Source: Massilibacteroides vaginae (lineage in GTDB: Bacteria; Bacteroidota; Bacteroidia; Bacteroidales; Tannerellaceae). From it: a stretch of DNA of 64,000 bases. The notes beneath the pieces were generated by a model. It saw only the letters and a program-made list of their open reading frames with translations, did not search any database and was not told where the DNA came from. Shown here one piece after another: positions 47,249 to 56,524 of the stretch. The translations under genes were made by a program, and so were the position numbers. The stretch covers positions 1,539,001-1,603,000 of the forward strand of contig NZ_FXDJ01000009.1 in NCBI RefSeq assembly GCF_900178525.1, given 5' to 3'. Position 1 is the first letter of the stretch, and every line of letters starts with the position of its first letter.

Positions 47249-48907
47249 TCAGGCTTCGGGCGCCTGATACAGATAGCGTTTAATACTTCTTTTCGGTGTC
47301 TTTTCGAATTCATGTTGCTGGATATCGAATCCGGAAATCTTTGAATAAGCCGGAATCTGTTTGTTCAGTTTATTGATATTTTCCTGTATCAGTGAATTAA
47401 TTGAGGCACGATCAATATGATTTTTATCTATAGCTTCCCAATCCGGGTAGATCAGTGCGAGAAGTTTTCCCTGGCTTGAAACGATCAATGACTCGGCTAC
47501 GAAGTCCATGTTGTTCAGTTTGTCTTCGATCTCCTCCGGATAGATGTTTTGTCCGTTACTACTTAGTATCATCGTTTTGCTGCGTCCACGGATATACAAG
47601 AAACCATCATTGTCAATGATTCCCAGATCGCCTGTACGCATCCAACCGTCTGCTTGCATAACAGCTGCTGTAGCGTCTTCATTCTTATAATAGCCAAGCA
47701 TGAGATTTGTGCCTTTCACTAAAATTTCACCTACGCCTTTTTCATTGGGCGAATCGATTTTCATTTCCATCCGGTCAACTATCCGTCCAACAGATCCTTG
47801 CTTGAATGTGTCCCATTGTTCGTAAGCAATCAAAGGACCGCATTCGGTCATGCCGTAACCAACCGTGTATTTGAAATTTATTTGACGGAGGAATGTTTCC
47901 ACCTCCTTGTTTATCGCCGCGCCACCAATCACAAGCTCTCCTAAATTACCGCCAAATGCCTGATACAGTTTGTCGGCTATTTTTTTCTTTATGATTTTGT
48001 TAAACAGCGGTGCTTTCCATAAGAAGTTAATAACAGGCTTCTGAAGCTCAGGAAATACCCGGCTTCTGATAATCTTTTCAATAACAAGAGGAACTGCCAG
48101 TATCAAGGTGGGACGTATTGTCGCGAATGCCTCTCCGATTATCTTCGGACTCGGAGTACGGGCAAGAAAATGAACATGACAGCCCTTATTGACCGAATTT
48201 AATATATCAAATGCCAATCCGTACATGTGTGCTATCGGCAGCATACAAACAATATTATCACCCGGAGAAATAAAAGGAAGTTTGTCGTAAGCGAATTGTG
48301 TGTTACTCCACAAACTGCGATAGGGGATCATCACCCCTTTTGAATTGCTTGTTGTTCCCGACGTATAGTTTAAAACGGCAAGTTCTTCAGGTTCTTCGAT
48401 GTGGTATTTGATATTTTCAACCGAAAACGAATCTGGGAATTTATTTTGAAAATAACTGTCGATGTTTTCCTTTACTTCCTTCACTTCGGGGGTTGCAGAG
48501 GCGATAATGGAAAAATCATCCAGTAGCATAAACAGTTTTACACCCGGCATTTGTGCTTGGTCTAAATGCTCCCAGTTGCTTCCGGCTACCAATAACGCCT
48601 TTGCTTCCGAATGGTTAACGATATTGTGTATGTTTTCCGGAGTGAAATCATGCAATATAGGAACAGCTACGGCACCATAAGCCAGCACGCCAAAGAAACT
48701 GATAGCCCAATGAGAGGAATTACGCCCTACTAAGCCTACCTTATCCCCTTTTTTTATTCCGGCATGCTCTAAGAGAATGTGTAACTTTTCAATTTGAATA
48801 GCCACCTCCGCAAAGGAGTATGTGCTGCCATTAAGATCTGAAAAGGCAGGTAAATCCTTGTGATTTTTAAAACTATTCTCTATAAGTGCTAAAAAACGAT
48901 TGTCCAT
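47249..48907 (-). CDS. AMP-binding acyl-CoA synthetase-like protein
   Basis: The 552-residue adenylate-forming enzyme has the P-loop motif LNYTSGTTSNSKGVMI, VGYGMTECGPLIAYE, GDLGIIDNDGFLYIRGR and a C-terminal lysine motif in FEKTPKRSIKRYL. It resembles long-chain fatty acyl-CoA or acyl-ACP synthetases; the acyl substrate is not clear. No signal peptide. It precedes dinB on the same strand. Confidence 0.88.
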   Translation of the reverse strand: MDNRFLALIENSFKNHKDLPAFSDLNGSTYSFAEVAIQIEKLHILLEHAGIKKGDKVGLVGRNSSHWAISFFGVLAYGAVAVPILHDFTPENIHNIVNHSEAKALLVAGSNWEHLDQAQMPGVKLFMLLDDFSIIASATPEVKEVKENIDSYFQNKFPDSFSVENIKYHIEEPEELAVLNYTSGTTSNSKGVMIPYRSLWSNTQFAYDKLPFISPGDNIVCMLPIAHMYGLAFDILNSVNKGCHVHFLARTPSPKIIGEAFATIRPTLILAVPLVIEKIIRSRVFPELQKPVINFLWKAPLFNKIIKKKIADKLYQAFGGNLGELVIGGAAINKEVETFLRQINFKYTVGYGMTECGPLIAYEQWDTFKQGSVGRIVDRMEMKIDSPNEKGVGEILVKGTNLMLGYYKNEDATAAVMQADGWMRTGDLGIIDNDGFLYIRGRSKTMILSSNGQNIYPEEIEDKLNNMDFVAESLIVSSQGKLLALIYPDWEAIDKNHIDRASINSLIQENINKLNKQIPAYSKISGFDIQQHEFEKTPKRSIKRYLYQAPEA

Positions 48908-48951
48908 GATTGTCTGTATTTATACAGCTGTTAAACTGTTAGTTATAAGAG

Positions 48952-48959
48952 CAAAGATA
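48952..48959 (-). promoter_or_regulatory. candidate -7 box for the acyl-CoA synthetase-like gene
   Basis: Minus-strand TATCTTTG matches TAnnTTTG and would leave a leader of about 40 nt. The -33 element is not obvious. Confidence 0.35.
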
Positions 48960-48979
48960 ATAAAAAAGTGTATCGCCTT

Positions 48980-50035
48980 CTATTTATTCTCTATCTCTAT
49001 TTCTCCTGAAGGACGTTTTAGTTCTCCTCTGCCTTTAGGCGCTCCGAATATTGGATTACCATGCTTGTCGAATGTGAATTTTTGTAGGTAAACTTCTCTG
49101 TTGTCCCAGCCTCCATCTAACGCTTTTTTTGAATGGTAGTATATCCAATGTTCTTTATCGTCTGGAGAGGTTGTTACGCTGGCATGTCCTACTCCATGAA
49201 CTGTTGCTGTTCCTTGAAATACAGGTTCTGGTGATTTTATCCATGAATCAGCAACTAACGGATCGCTGTCAGAAGATTTCAACCGGAGTTGCCCCATTTT
49301 ATAATGTTTTGTCCAGGAACCTCGCGTAGAATAAAAAATAAAAATATCGTTATCATGTTGAAGTATCTGAGGACCTTCATGCAATACAATATGATCTCCC
49401 TTTTCCCAATCCAGTTCAGGTTTGGATAATAATACTCTTTTTCCTACAGTCCAGGGATTGATCAGTTCGGCTATATAAAGGTATTGATCCACATCATGAT
49501 GGTCGTGAAGCCTTTCCCAGCCTGACCATACCGCATAATTTTTCCCTTTATGTTGTAAAACGGTCATGTCTATAGCCCAACAATTATCTTTCTTTTGTTC
49601 GGGATCATCTCCGGTATATACTTTTCCTTTGTCTATATAAGGACCGAATGGGCTGTCACTTTCCAATACACCGGTACGTTGTGCGTAAAATGGTGCTCCA
49701 TTATGGACGGACGCGGCATAATAGATATACCATTTTCCGTTTATCGGATGGATCTCTGGTGCCCATAAGTTGAAACTGTTCCATGCGTTTTGTGGGGGAG
49801 TCCAAACTTTCTCCTCCCGTTCAAACTTCGTGAGAAAACGGGACTCAGTGACCGTGAATCCATTGTCCTTGCTGAAAATCGTATAGTATTTTCCTTCCTG
49901 CTTAATCATGAAAGGATCTGCCCCATAGCGTAACGGATTCGTGAAGTTTTCCGGAGTATTCTTTTTTAGTCCTTGTGCCGATAAACAGGCAGACAATATA
50001 AAAATAGAGATGAAAAGAATGATTTTATTACCCAT
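48980..50035 (-). CDS. GH43-family glycoside hydrolase
   Basis: The protein has a signal peptide (MGNKIILFISIFILSACLSAQ; possible lipobox LSAC) and the five-bladed propeller of GH43. The catalytic base Asp is in YGADPFMIKQEGKYY, the modulating Asp in WAIDMTVLQHKGKNYAVWS and the acid Glu in IVLHEGPQIL. The start at 50035 gives 351 residues and lies 10 nt after the rluF stop; an upstream in-frame ATG would overlap rluF. Typical activities are arabinofuranosidase or xylosidase. It is outside the PUL but could assist it. Confidence 0.88.
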   Translation of the reverse strand: MGNKIILFISIFILSACLSAQGLKKNTPENFTNPLRYGADPFMIKQEGKYYTIFSKDNGFTVTESRFLTKFEREEKVWTPPQNAWNSFNLWAPEIHPINGKWYIYYAASVHNGAPFYAQRTGVLESDSPFGPYIDKGKVYTGDDPEQKKDNCWAIDMTVLQHKGKNYAVWSGWERLHDHHDVDQYLYIAELINPWTVGKRVLLSKPELDWEKGDHIVLHEGPQILQHDNDIFIFYSTRGSWTKHYKMGQLRLKSSDSDPLVADSWIKSPEPVFQGTATVHGVGHASVTTSPDDKEHWIYYHSKKALDGGWDNREVYLQKFTFDKHGNPIFGAPKGRGELKRPSGEIEIENK

Positions 50036-50045
50036 AATTGCACTT

Positions 50046-51044
50046 TTATTCTTCGCCTTTTTTCTTGTTACGTTTGTATTTGTATTTTTCGAAGTCACTC
50101 ATTTGTCTTTGTTTTACCTTGTCGGGGCGTTGTTTGCCAATACGCGGACCGGACGATTTGCTTTTCTTCGATGTGGCTTTAACTCTGCTATCCTTCTTTT
50201 TATCCGTGTTTTCCTCCCCTCTTGCTTCTTTTGGTGCGGCATGATGTTTAGGCGGTTTCGTGTAGTCCGGTATTGTTTTTCCTTTTGGCGGTCTACTGCT
50301 CTTTTTAACCTGAGCCTTAGGCTTGCTTACTTCCGCTTTATTGTCCGACTTTTCCAGCAGATCGAAAAGCTCTTCCAGTTCAGTTAGCGTAAGCTCCCGG
50401 GTGTTTCCTTGGCCCAATTTACCCAGTTTGATATTCATAATTTGAGTTCGCTCAAGTTTGGTTACTTCATAATTAAAGTACTCGCACATTCTTCTTATCT
50501 GCCGATTTAAACCTTGGATAAGCGAAATTTTGAACGTATAAGGATTGACTTCTTCCAACTCACATCTGCGGGTTACCCTGTCCAGAATAGGTACACCTGC
50601 AGCCATTTGAGTCAGAAACTCTTTAGTGATAGGTCGGTTTACCGTTACAACATACTCTTTCTTATGGTTGTTGCCGGCTCTTAAAATCTTGTTTACGATA
50701 TCGCCGTCATTCGTTAGTAAAATTAACCCCTGCGAATCTTTATCCAAACGCCCGATCGGGAATATGCGCTGCTCATGGCTGATAAAATCGATAATGTTAT
50801 TTTTGTCCGTCCGATCAGTCGTAGAAACCACGCCAACAGGTTTATTAAACGCGATATATATAGGTTCAATCTCGTGGCTGATCAGGTTGCCATTCACACG
50901 AACCTTTTGACCGGGGAGCACACGGGCTCCGATAGCAGCACGAATACCGTTGACCGTTACATTGCCACTCTCAATAAATCTGTCTGCCTCGCGTCTTGAA
51001 CAATAGCCCGACGCGCTAATATATTTGTTTAATCTATATTCCAT
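50046..51044 (-). CDS. rluF: 23S rRNA pseudouridine synthase RluF-like, with long basic tail
   Basis: The first 235 residues match RluF: S4 domain [20 protein letters not shown], catalytic Asp in [20 protein letters not shown], and [25 protein letters not shown]. RluF modifies U2604 of 23S rRNA. The last 95 residues are low-complexity and rich in Lys, Arg, Ser and Pro ([29 protein letters not shown]), a disordered RNA-binding extension. It precedes the GH43 gene by 10 nt. Confidence 0.9.
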   Translation of the reverse strand: MEYRLNKYISASGYCSRREADRFIESGNVTVNGIRAAIGARVLPGQKVRVNGNLISHEIEPIYIAFNKPVGVVSTTDRTDKNNIIDFISHEQRIFPIGRLDKDSQGLILLTNDGDIVNKILRAGNNHKKEYVVTVNRPITKEFLTQMAAGVPILDRVTRRCELEEVNPYTFKISLIQGLNRQIRRMCEYFNYEVTKLERTQIMNIKLGKLGQGNTRELTLTELEELFDLLEKSDNKAEVSKPKAQVKKSSRPPKGKTIPDYTKPPKHHAAPKEARGEENTDKKKDSRVKATSKKSKSSGPRIGKQRPDKVKQRQMSDFEKYKYKRNKKKGEE

Positions 51045-51281
51045 AAAATACTATGCCTGTAAATGGGTTTGGGCGGTAAAGATACGAAGATACAAACAGA
51101 AAAGATCAGTATAGCTTCGAGTTAATGCTATAAAACTGATTATTCATCCTTTATGATTAAATATTTTACTGATAACTATCAGAAATAATTTATCTTTACG
51201 AAAAATGTATGCTTACAAAATGCAATCATTTTTGTTTAGCACGAAAATTAATGTTGGCTGATTATTTTTTTTATAAACTGT

Positions 51282-52631
51282 ATGAAAATGAGGGTTTTGT
51301 TATTTGTCCTTTTTATAACGGTTGTCTTTTCAGTTTCTTCTTCCGGACAACGTAAATACTCGGTAGTGCAAAAAGACACAACCGGAGTGAGTCTTAAATA
51401 TAAAGATCCATTTTGGAAAAAAACGATAGCACCCGTAACTCTTTTCGGCTTATCGGCCATTAGTTGGCAAAAAGATACCGACGTAAGATCTCTTCGTAAC
51501 CGTTACGTGCCTAACTTTAAATATAGATTGGACGATTATATGCAATATGCTCCCGGGGCAACGGCCTTTGCCCTTAAACTATCGGGAGTAAAAGGGCGAA
51601 ATAAACTCGGACGATCAGCGATAACATGGGGTGGGGGCATGCTGATTATGGGCGGATTGGTTAATTCAATAAAATACTCCGCAAGGGTGATGCGTCCGGA
51701 TGGTACCACCCGAAATTCATTCCCGTCGGGACATACCGCCACCGCATTTATGAATGCTACGTTTCTACATAAAGAATATGGTCTTGTAAACCCGCTATAT
51801 AGTATTTTGGGCTATTCGATGAGTACGTATACAGGTGTGAGTCGCAGTTTAAATAATCGTCATTGGCTTTCCGATATACTGGCCGGTGCCGGTATCGGGA
51901 TTCTCTCAACCGAATTAAGCTATTTAATCGTTGATAGCTATTATAAGAATAAAGGCGATTTCTTTACCGAATTTGATGCCGTTGAGGAAATTGAAAATCC
52001 GTCATTTGTATCTGTGAAAATAGGTCAGTCGTTTTATATTGAAGCAACAACAATTGAACGATTCGGTTTAGAAAGTGCGATTGAAGGAGCTTACTTCTTT
52101 AATAAAAGATGGGGGATAGGAGGAGAAATCGGCTTTCTACACATGCCTTTCGAAAATGAGAATATTGAAGATTGGGATGAATTAAACGAAGTGGTAGATC
52201 ATCCTTATCTTGATGTAGAATCTCAGGGAATGGCTACACTTCTGGCCGGAGGATATTATTCAAAGTTTTTAAGTAGAAAAGTCATATTTCAGAGTAAGGT
52301 GCAAACAGGCATTGGCATTGGAATAGGAGGACGTATGGATATTAAAGGCGATGCGAAAAATACAGTTCCACCGGTTGAAACAGGAGTTCCCTTCCTGAAG
52401 TATGATGTGAAAAATACTTGGGTTGTAGGTTGCGGGGCTTCTGTTACAATGATGATGGCACCTACATTAGGTTTGTCATTGTATGCAGACTACAAGTATG
52501 CCGACCCCCGGATTAAAATAACAGTATCAGACTATTATCAGGATTTACCCGAAGAAGAGAAGTTTGTAGACGATGGGCATCTTCGGGTAAGCGCAATGTC
52601 GCTTGGTCTGCGGCTGACATCATTTTTCTGA
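51282..52631 (+). CDS. PAP2-family phosphatase with C-terminal beta-barrel-like domain
   Basis: The 449-residue protein begins with a signal segment (LLFVLFITVVFSVSSSGQ). The three acid phosphatase motifs are present: KYSARVMRP, SFPSGHTATA and SRSLNNRHWLSD. These enzymes remove phosphates from lipids such as undecaprenyl diphosphate or lipid A. The C-terminal 200 residues are beta-strand-rich with glycine and end in a Phe (LRLTSFF), as for an outer-membrane barrel, so the protein may be a fusion. Confidence 0.85.
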   Translation: MKMRVLLFVLFITVVFSVSSSGQRKYSVVQKDTTGVSLKYKDPFWKKTIAPVTLFGLSAISWQKDTDVRSLRNRYVPNFKYRLDDYMQYAPGATAFALKLSGVKGRNKLGRSAITWGGGMLIMGGLVNSIKYSARVMRPDGTTRNSFPSGHTATAFMNATFLHKEYGLVNPLYSILGYSMSTYTGVSRSLNNRHWLSDILAGAGIGILSTELSYLIVDSYYKNKGDFFTEFDAVEEIENPSFVSVKIGQSFYIEATTIERFGLESAIEGAYFFNKRWGIGGEIGFLHMPFENENIEDWDELNEVVDHPYLDVESQGMATLLAGGYYSKFLSRKVIFQSKVQTGIGIGIGGRMDIKGDAKNTVPPVETGVPFLKYDVKNTWVVGCGASVTMMMAPTLGLSLYADYKYADPRIKITVSDYYQDLPEEEKFVDDGHLRVSAMSLGLRLTSFF

Positions 52632-52643
52632 TAAACACCTCCT

Positions 52644-52673
52644 AATTATCAGACCTGATTATTTCTTTTTTTT
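52644..52673 (+). terminator. weak terminator after the PAP2 gene
   Basis: An imperfect hairpin around ATCAGACCTGAT is followed by a run of eight T (52666-52673), 13 nt after the stop. The loop is tight, so the stem is probably short. Confidence 0.45.
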
Positions 52674-52678
52674 AGCTG

Positions 52679-52706
52679 TTGATTTGTATTTATTTGACTA
52701 CTTTTG
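52679..52706 (+). promoter_or_regulatory. promoter of the sugar isomerase/epimerase gene
   Basis: TTG (52679-52681), a 17-nt gap and TACTTTTG (52699-52706) fit the Bacteroidetes consensus. The leader to the ATG at 52755 is about 42 nt, supporting that start. Confidence 0.6.
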
Positions 52707-52754
52707 GAATATGAATTACCTATTTTAGTAATACCATTAATGAGTTTAATAATT

Positions 52755-53717
52755 ATGAGTAACAGACGTACGTTTTTAAGAAATGCTTCGCTTTTCGCGG
52801 CAACAGGATTGTTGGCCGGAAAAGGAAATTTGATTCAGGCAGCACCCGTACAATCTCCGGTTGCAACGAGTGCGAAAAAAGAATTGGGATTACAGATCTA
52901 TTCCCTGCAGAAAGAACTTTACGATGACTTACCAAAACGGATGAAGCAACTGAAAGAATCCGGGTATACGAAATTTGAACTTGCCGGATATGACAAGGGT
53001 AAAATTTCAGGTGTTGAAATGGCTGAATTCAAGAAAATTGCCGGAGATAATGGCATAAGCATCGATAGTTCTCACGTAATGGCTCCACTTGGCGAAGGCT
53101 TTATCTTCAAGGAATACACAAAGGCGTTGATACCACAATTTAAAGAATTCTGGAAGGTGGCTGCTGATGATCATGCAAAGATTGGTTGTAAGTATTTAAT
53201 TCAGCCGATGATGCCGCAGTGTAAAACAATTGAAGACGCTTCGCTGATATGTGAAGTTCTCAATGTGGCAGGTGAGATAGCAAAGAATGCCGGTTTACAG
53301 TTTGGTTACCACAATCACAATATGGAATTCGAACGGTTGCTTACCGAAGAAGACAAGAAAAAAGAATTTAATTTCTTCCAGAAACCGGGTACACAGATAT
53401 TGGATCTCTTCATGCGAGATACAGACCCCTCCCTTGTTGTCTTTGAATTAGACGTATATTGGACGGTGATGGGACAAAATGACCCGGTGGAATACATGAA
53501 GCAGAATGCCGACCGGATAAAAGCCCTACATATAAAAGACCGCGCGGTGTTGGGACAAAGCGGCATGATGAATTTCGAAATGATCTTTAAGCAAATGTAT
53601 GCGAACGGAATAAAAGACTTCTTTGTGGAATTAGAACAAATGCCCGATGGCCGGACTCAATTCGAAGGAATAACAGACTGTGCCACCTACCTTCAGCAAG
53701 CTTCATTTGTCAAATAA
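52755..53717 (+). CDS. exported sugar phosphate isomerase/epimerase family TIM-barrel protein
   Basis: The protein begins MSNRRTFLRNASLFAATGLL, a Tat signal, so I prefer the ATG at 52755 (320 residues) over two upstream in-frame starts. The remainder is an AP-endonuclease-2/xylose isomerase-like barrel with KELGLQIYSLQKEL, GYTKFELAGYDKG, YHNHNMEFERL, VFELDVYWTVMG and IKALHIKDR; His, Asp and Glu residues could hold a metal. Substrate is unknown. It is a single gene with its own promoter and terminator. Confidence 0.85.
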   Translation: MSNRRTFLRNASLFAATGLLAGKGNLIQAAPVQSPVATSAKKELGLQIYSLQKELYDDLPKRMKQLKESGYTKFELAGYDKGKISGVEMAEFKKIAGDNGISIDSSHVMAPLGEGFIFKEYTKALIPQFKEFWKVAADDHAKIGCKYLIQPMMPQCKTIEDASLICEVLNVAGEIAKNAGLQFGYHNHNMEFERLLTEEDKKKEFNFFQKPGTQILDLFMRDTDPSLVVFELDVYWTVMGQNDPVEYMKQNADRIKALHIKDRAVLGQSGMMNFEMIFKQMYANGIKDFFVELEQMPDGRTQFEGITDCATYLQQASFVK

Positions 53718-53744
53718 CGAACAGAAAATAATCAAAGTAACAAG

Positions 53745-53780
53745 GCGCTCAGAAAAGTTGTTTCTGAGCGCTATTTTTTT
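53745..53780 (+). terminator. intrinsic terminator
   Basis: GCGCTCAGAAA, a 5-nt loop and TTTCTGAGCGC form a perfect 11-bp stem followed by TATTTTTTT, 27 nt after the isomerase stop. Confidence 0.92.
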
Positions 53781-53783
53781 GCA

Positions 53784-53865
53784 TTACTATATGTTTAAAA
53801 AGATATCCTTTATTTTTTCAAAAATATCCTTTATTTTTCAAAAAATAACCTTTATGTTTTTAGGG
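53784..53865. repeat. 21-bp tandem repeat locus B (three units)
   Basis: Units begin at 53803, 53824 and 53845, with the same TACTATATGTTT leader and the same terminal ATAACCTTTATGTTTTT variant as locus A at 42483-42563. The remaining 230 nt to 54097 shows no further gene. Confidence 0.85.
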
Positions 53866-53952
53866 CTTTTTAAAGCGTTGAATAGCAGCAACATACAGGT
53901 TCGGTTTTTTGTCGTCCCTTCCCACCTCTTTTTTCACCCCGACCGAAGCTAA
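53791..53952 (+). CDS. possible heptad-repeat micropeptide B
   Basis: An ATG in the repeat opens a 53-residue frame beginning MFKKISFIFSKISFIFQKIT, the counterpart of the ORF at 42489. The heptads are conserved while the tails differ completely. The frame is also open upstream through the terminator hairpin, but that part is unlikely to be translated. Coding status is unproven. Confidence 0.3.
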   Translation: MFKKISFIFSKISFIFQKITFMFLGLFKALNSSNIQVRFFVVPSHLFFHPDRS

Positions 53953-54097
53953 ACTCTGCGCAAACAAGCCGGACCACAATCCATCGAATCGTATTGAAAA
54001 AGAAATTGGATTTTTTAGAAATCTTATCAAAAGAATACGTATAATTTTTCGGTGCTGACGGGGATGAGTGGATTATTTATTAAAACAACAATTATTA

Positions 54098-56476
54098 TTA
54101 TCTCATACGCGCTTTTTCTTCTGCCGCGCCTGATTCTACGTTCTTCACCTGTATTTTCTTTCCGGCCTGGAAGTTGTAGGTCAGCGAGACGCCGAATGTG
54201 CGGAACATGAAGTCGCTGCGTAAGTTCCGGCGGAAATCCTTTTCGTCGGAGGTTACCTTGGCGGTGCTCATATTCAGCGGGTTGTTTACATAGAGTTTGG
54301 CAGAAAGTTTCTTGTCCAGGAACTGCTTGCGCAAGGAGAGGTATAGCTGCGGATCGATTTCCGTTTTTACGCTTCCGTCGATGAACGGGCTTGAATAATA
54401 GAACGTGCAGTCCAGCATGATCTCTTTCGGCAGCGTGAACATATTGGACATACTTCCCTGAAAGGTATTCATGGAACGTTTTCCGTCATATATTTCGACG
54501 ATGTTCCTGCGGCCGGACAGGTTCAGGTTGACCTGCCACCATTCGAACGGCTTCAGGGAAGCATTTGCTGAAAGGTAATAGGTCTTGTTGCTTTTCATAT
54601 TGGCCATGCGTTGAACCAATATTTCCGGGTTTTGTGAATCAGGCTCAATGACCTTACCGACTGCATTTTCCGTATCCGTTATTCCCACTGTCAGGTTATA
54701 GCGGTTGAACAAACCCAGTGCGAGCGAGTAGTTATTAAACAGAATCGGTTGTAATTCCGGGTTGCCTTCGATATATAAGAATTCGGAAGCAGGCAGGCGG
54801 AACGGGTTCAGTAAACTGAACGGTACTCGGAAAATATTTCTATTATAATTCAGTACAAGCGAATGCTTGTTGTCATTTCCAAAAGGCAGCATAATATTGG
54901 CTGAAGGGAATAACTTGAAATAACGTTGATCTTTTGTTTCGTCCGATTTGTTTGTCTTTGGTGAGACATAGGTGTACTCACCGCGCAATCCGACGGAATA
55001 GCTGATCTTTTTCAGGCGGGAAGAGAACGAGGCGTAGGCCGCGGCAATATCTTCGGTAAAGAGGTTCTCGCTTGTGTAAGGTTCGTTCCTGAGCCAGTTG
55101 CCTTCATGCTGGTACTCATACAGGATGTCGTTGTCCATTTTGCTGTGCGAATATTTCAATCCCGTGGCAAAGGTTGTATAATCGTTTTTTCGAATCGTCA
55201 GGTCTGTGCTTGCAGAATAGAGATCGTTCGTCGTATACATACTGCTCCGGTAGACGGAGTCGTAATCCAGATATCCCCTGAAGCTGGAATGATAGTTCTG
55301 CTTGTCGTCCGCCATGTTGTGGAAATAATCCAGCAGGATTTTGAAGTTCGAACCCGATTCGTCGAGTTGAAGCAGGTAATTGGCAGCGGCGGAATAGCTT
55401 TCTATTTTGTTCTTTCCGTTATAAAAACTGTTGATGTCTGTCCGTTTCTCGTTCTCGATCTCCACCAGGTCTGAATAACTTTTGTTCTTACGCTGGCTGG
55501 GAGACAGGTATCCTTCCAGTCCGATGCTCTGCTTTTCATTCAGTTCATAGATGCCGCCGATCCGTCCGCTGAACGTGCGCTCAGAGATTGGAAAATCAAT
55601 GACGCTGTTGACACTCCTGTCCGGAGACCACATAATGACTTCTTCCGTGACATGCTCGATACGGCGACGGCCGTTGAAGTTCAGTTGGGTGTACAGGCTG
55701 AATCCGTTATTCTTATAATTCAGGCTGAATGACGGGTCGAATGACGAGACTTTTTCGCCGGGAGCAAACTCGTATGATGCGCCTGCATGTCCGTAAATCC
55801 CGTCGTCGCGGTGACGTTTCAGGGTTATTTTGATAATCCCTCCCTGGATGTTCGCGTCATACCCCGCGCCGGCTGTCGGCAATACTTCGATCCGCATGAT
55901 ATCCTCGGCTTTCAGGTTTTGCAGGTAACGGATCAGCTCCGCTCCGGATTCCCGCATCGGTCGTTCGTTGACGTAGACCTGCGTCCCTGTCTTTCCGTTT
56001 ATGGAAATTGAACCATCTCTTTCTTGTACAAATACACCGGGAGAAAGATTTAATACATCACTACCTGATTTACCAAATACCGTGGGGTCGTTTGCTAAAT
56101 TTACAATAAAGCGGTCTGCAGACCGGACAATACGATCAGCCTTTACCACTACCTCATTCATCTCAACAGTAGACTCTGCCAATTTTATTGCTCCCAGATT
56201 AATATTACGCTGAAGGACTATAGTCTGTTCATGGTTGTTATATCCAATTACAGATATTTTTAGCACATAATTACCCGGCGATGCCTGAATAGTAAAGTTT
56301 CCCTGTTCATCAGAAATTGCGCCATAAAATTCCTCTTCGGATTGAAGTACAATATTAGCAAACTCAACAGACTCTTGTCTCTCATTTATTAAATTGCCAT
56401 TTATTTCAACTTGTGCAAAACCATTTAATACAAATAGGACAAGAAATAGGGCTATTAGTAGGAGGGATGCTTTCAT
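54098..56476 (-). CDS. outer-membrane TonB-dependent-receptor-like protein of mosaic composition
   Basis: The 792-residue protein has a signal peptide (LLIALFLVLFVLNGFAQ), a carboxypeptidase-like regulatory domain (VEINGNLINERQESVEFANI), a plug (VLNLSPGVFVQERDGSISI) and a beta barrel. It fits the outer-membrane beta-barrel family related to TonB receptors but distinct from SusC. About 160 N-terminal residues are coded by AT-rich DNA (about 39% G+C at 56041-56340) while most of the rest is GC-richer (about 53% at 55681-55980), a sharp change inside one gene. It follows the small beta-barrel gene by 48 nt. Confidence 0.86.
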   Translation of the reverse strand: MKASLLLIALFLVLFVLNGFAQVEINGNLINERQESVEFANIVLQSEEEFYGAISDEQGNFTIQASPGNYVLKISVIGYNNHEQTIVLQRNINLGAIKLAESTVEMNEVVVKADRIVRSADRFIVNLANDPTVFGKSGSDVLNLSPGVFVQERDGSISINGKTGTQVYVNERPMRESGAELIRYLQNLKAEDIMRIEVLPTAGAGYDANIQGGIIKITLKRHRDDGIYGHAGASYEFAPGEKVSSFDPSFSLNYKNNGFSLYTQLNFNGRRRIEHVTEEVIMWSPDRSVNSVIDFPISERTFSGRIGGIYELNEKQSIGLEGYLSPSQRKNKSYSDLVEIENEKRTDINSFYNGKNKIESYSAAANYLLQLDESGSNFKILLDYFHNMADDKQNYHSSFRGYLDYDSVYRSSMYTTNDLYSASTDLTIRKNDYTTFATGLKYSHSKMDNDILYEYQHEGNWLRNEPYTSENLFTEDIAAAYASFSSRLKKISYSVGLRGEYTYVSPKTNKSDETKDQRYFKLFPSANIMLPFGNDNKHSLVLNYNRNIFRVPFSLLNPFRLPASEFLYIEGNPELQPILFNNYSLALGLFNRYNLTVGITDTENAVGKVIEPDSQNPEILVQRMANMKSNKTYYLSANASLKPFEWWQVNLNLSGRRNIVEIYDGKRSMNTFQGSMSNMFTLPKEIMLDCTFYYSSPFIDGSVKTEIDPQLYLSLRKQFLDKKLSAKLYVNNPLNMSTAKVTSDEKDFRRNLRSDFMFRTFGVSLTYNFQAGKKIQVKNVESGAAEEKARMR

Positions 56477-56524
56477 AATAAATATATTTAATTATTGTTG
56501 ACTACTTATGTCAAGTTTTGATAT

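Noticed and set aside
42483-53865. The two 21-bp arrays as a CRISPR
   Set aside because: Units are contiguous with no unique spacers, and no cas genes are present.
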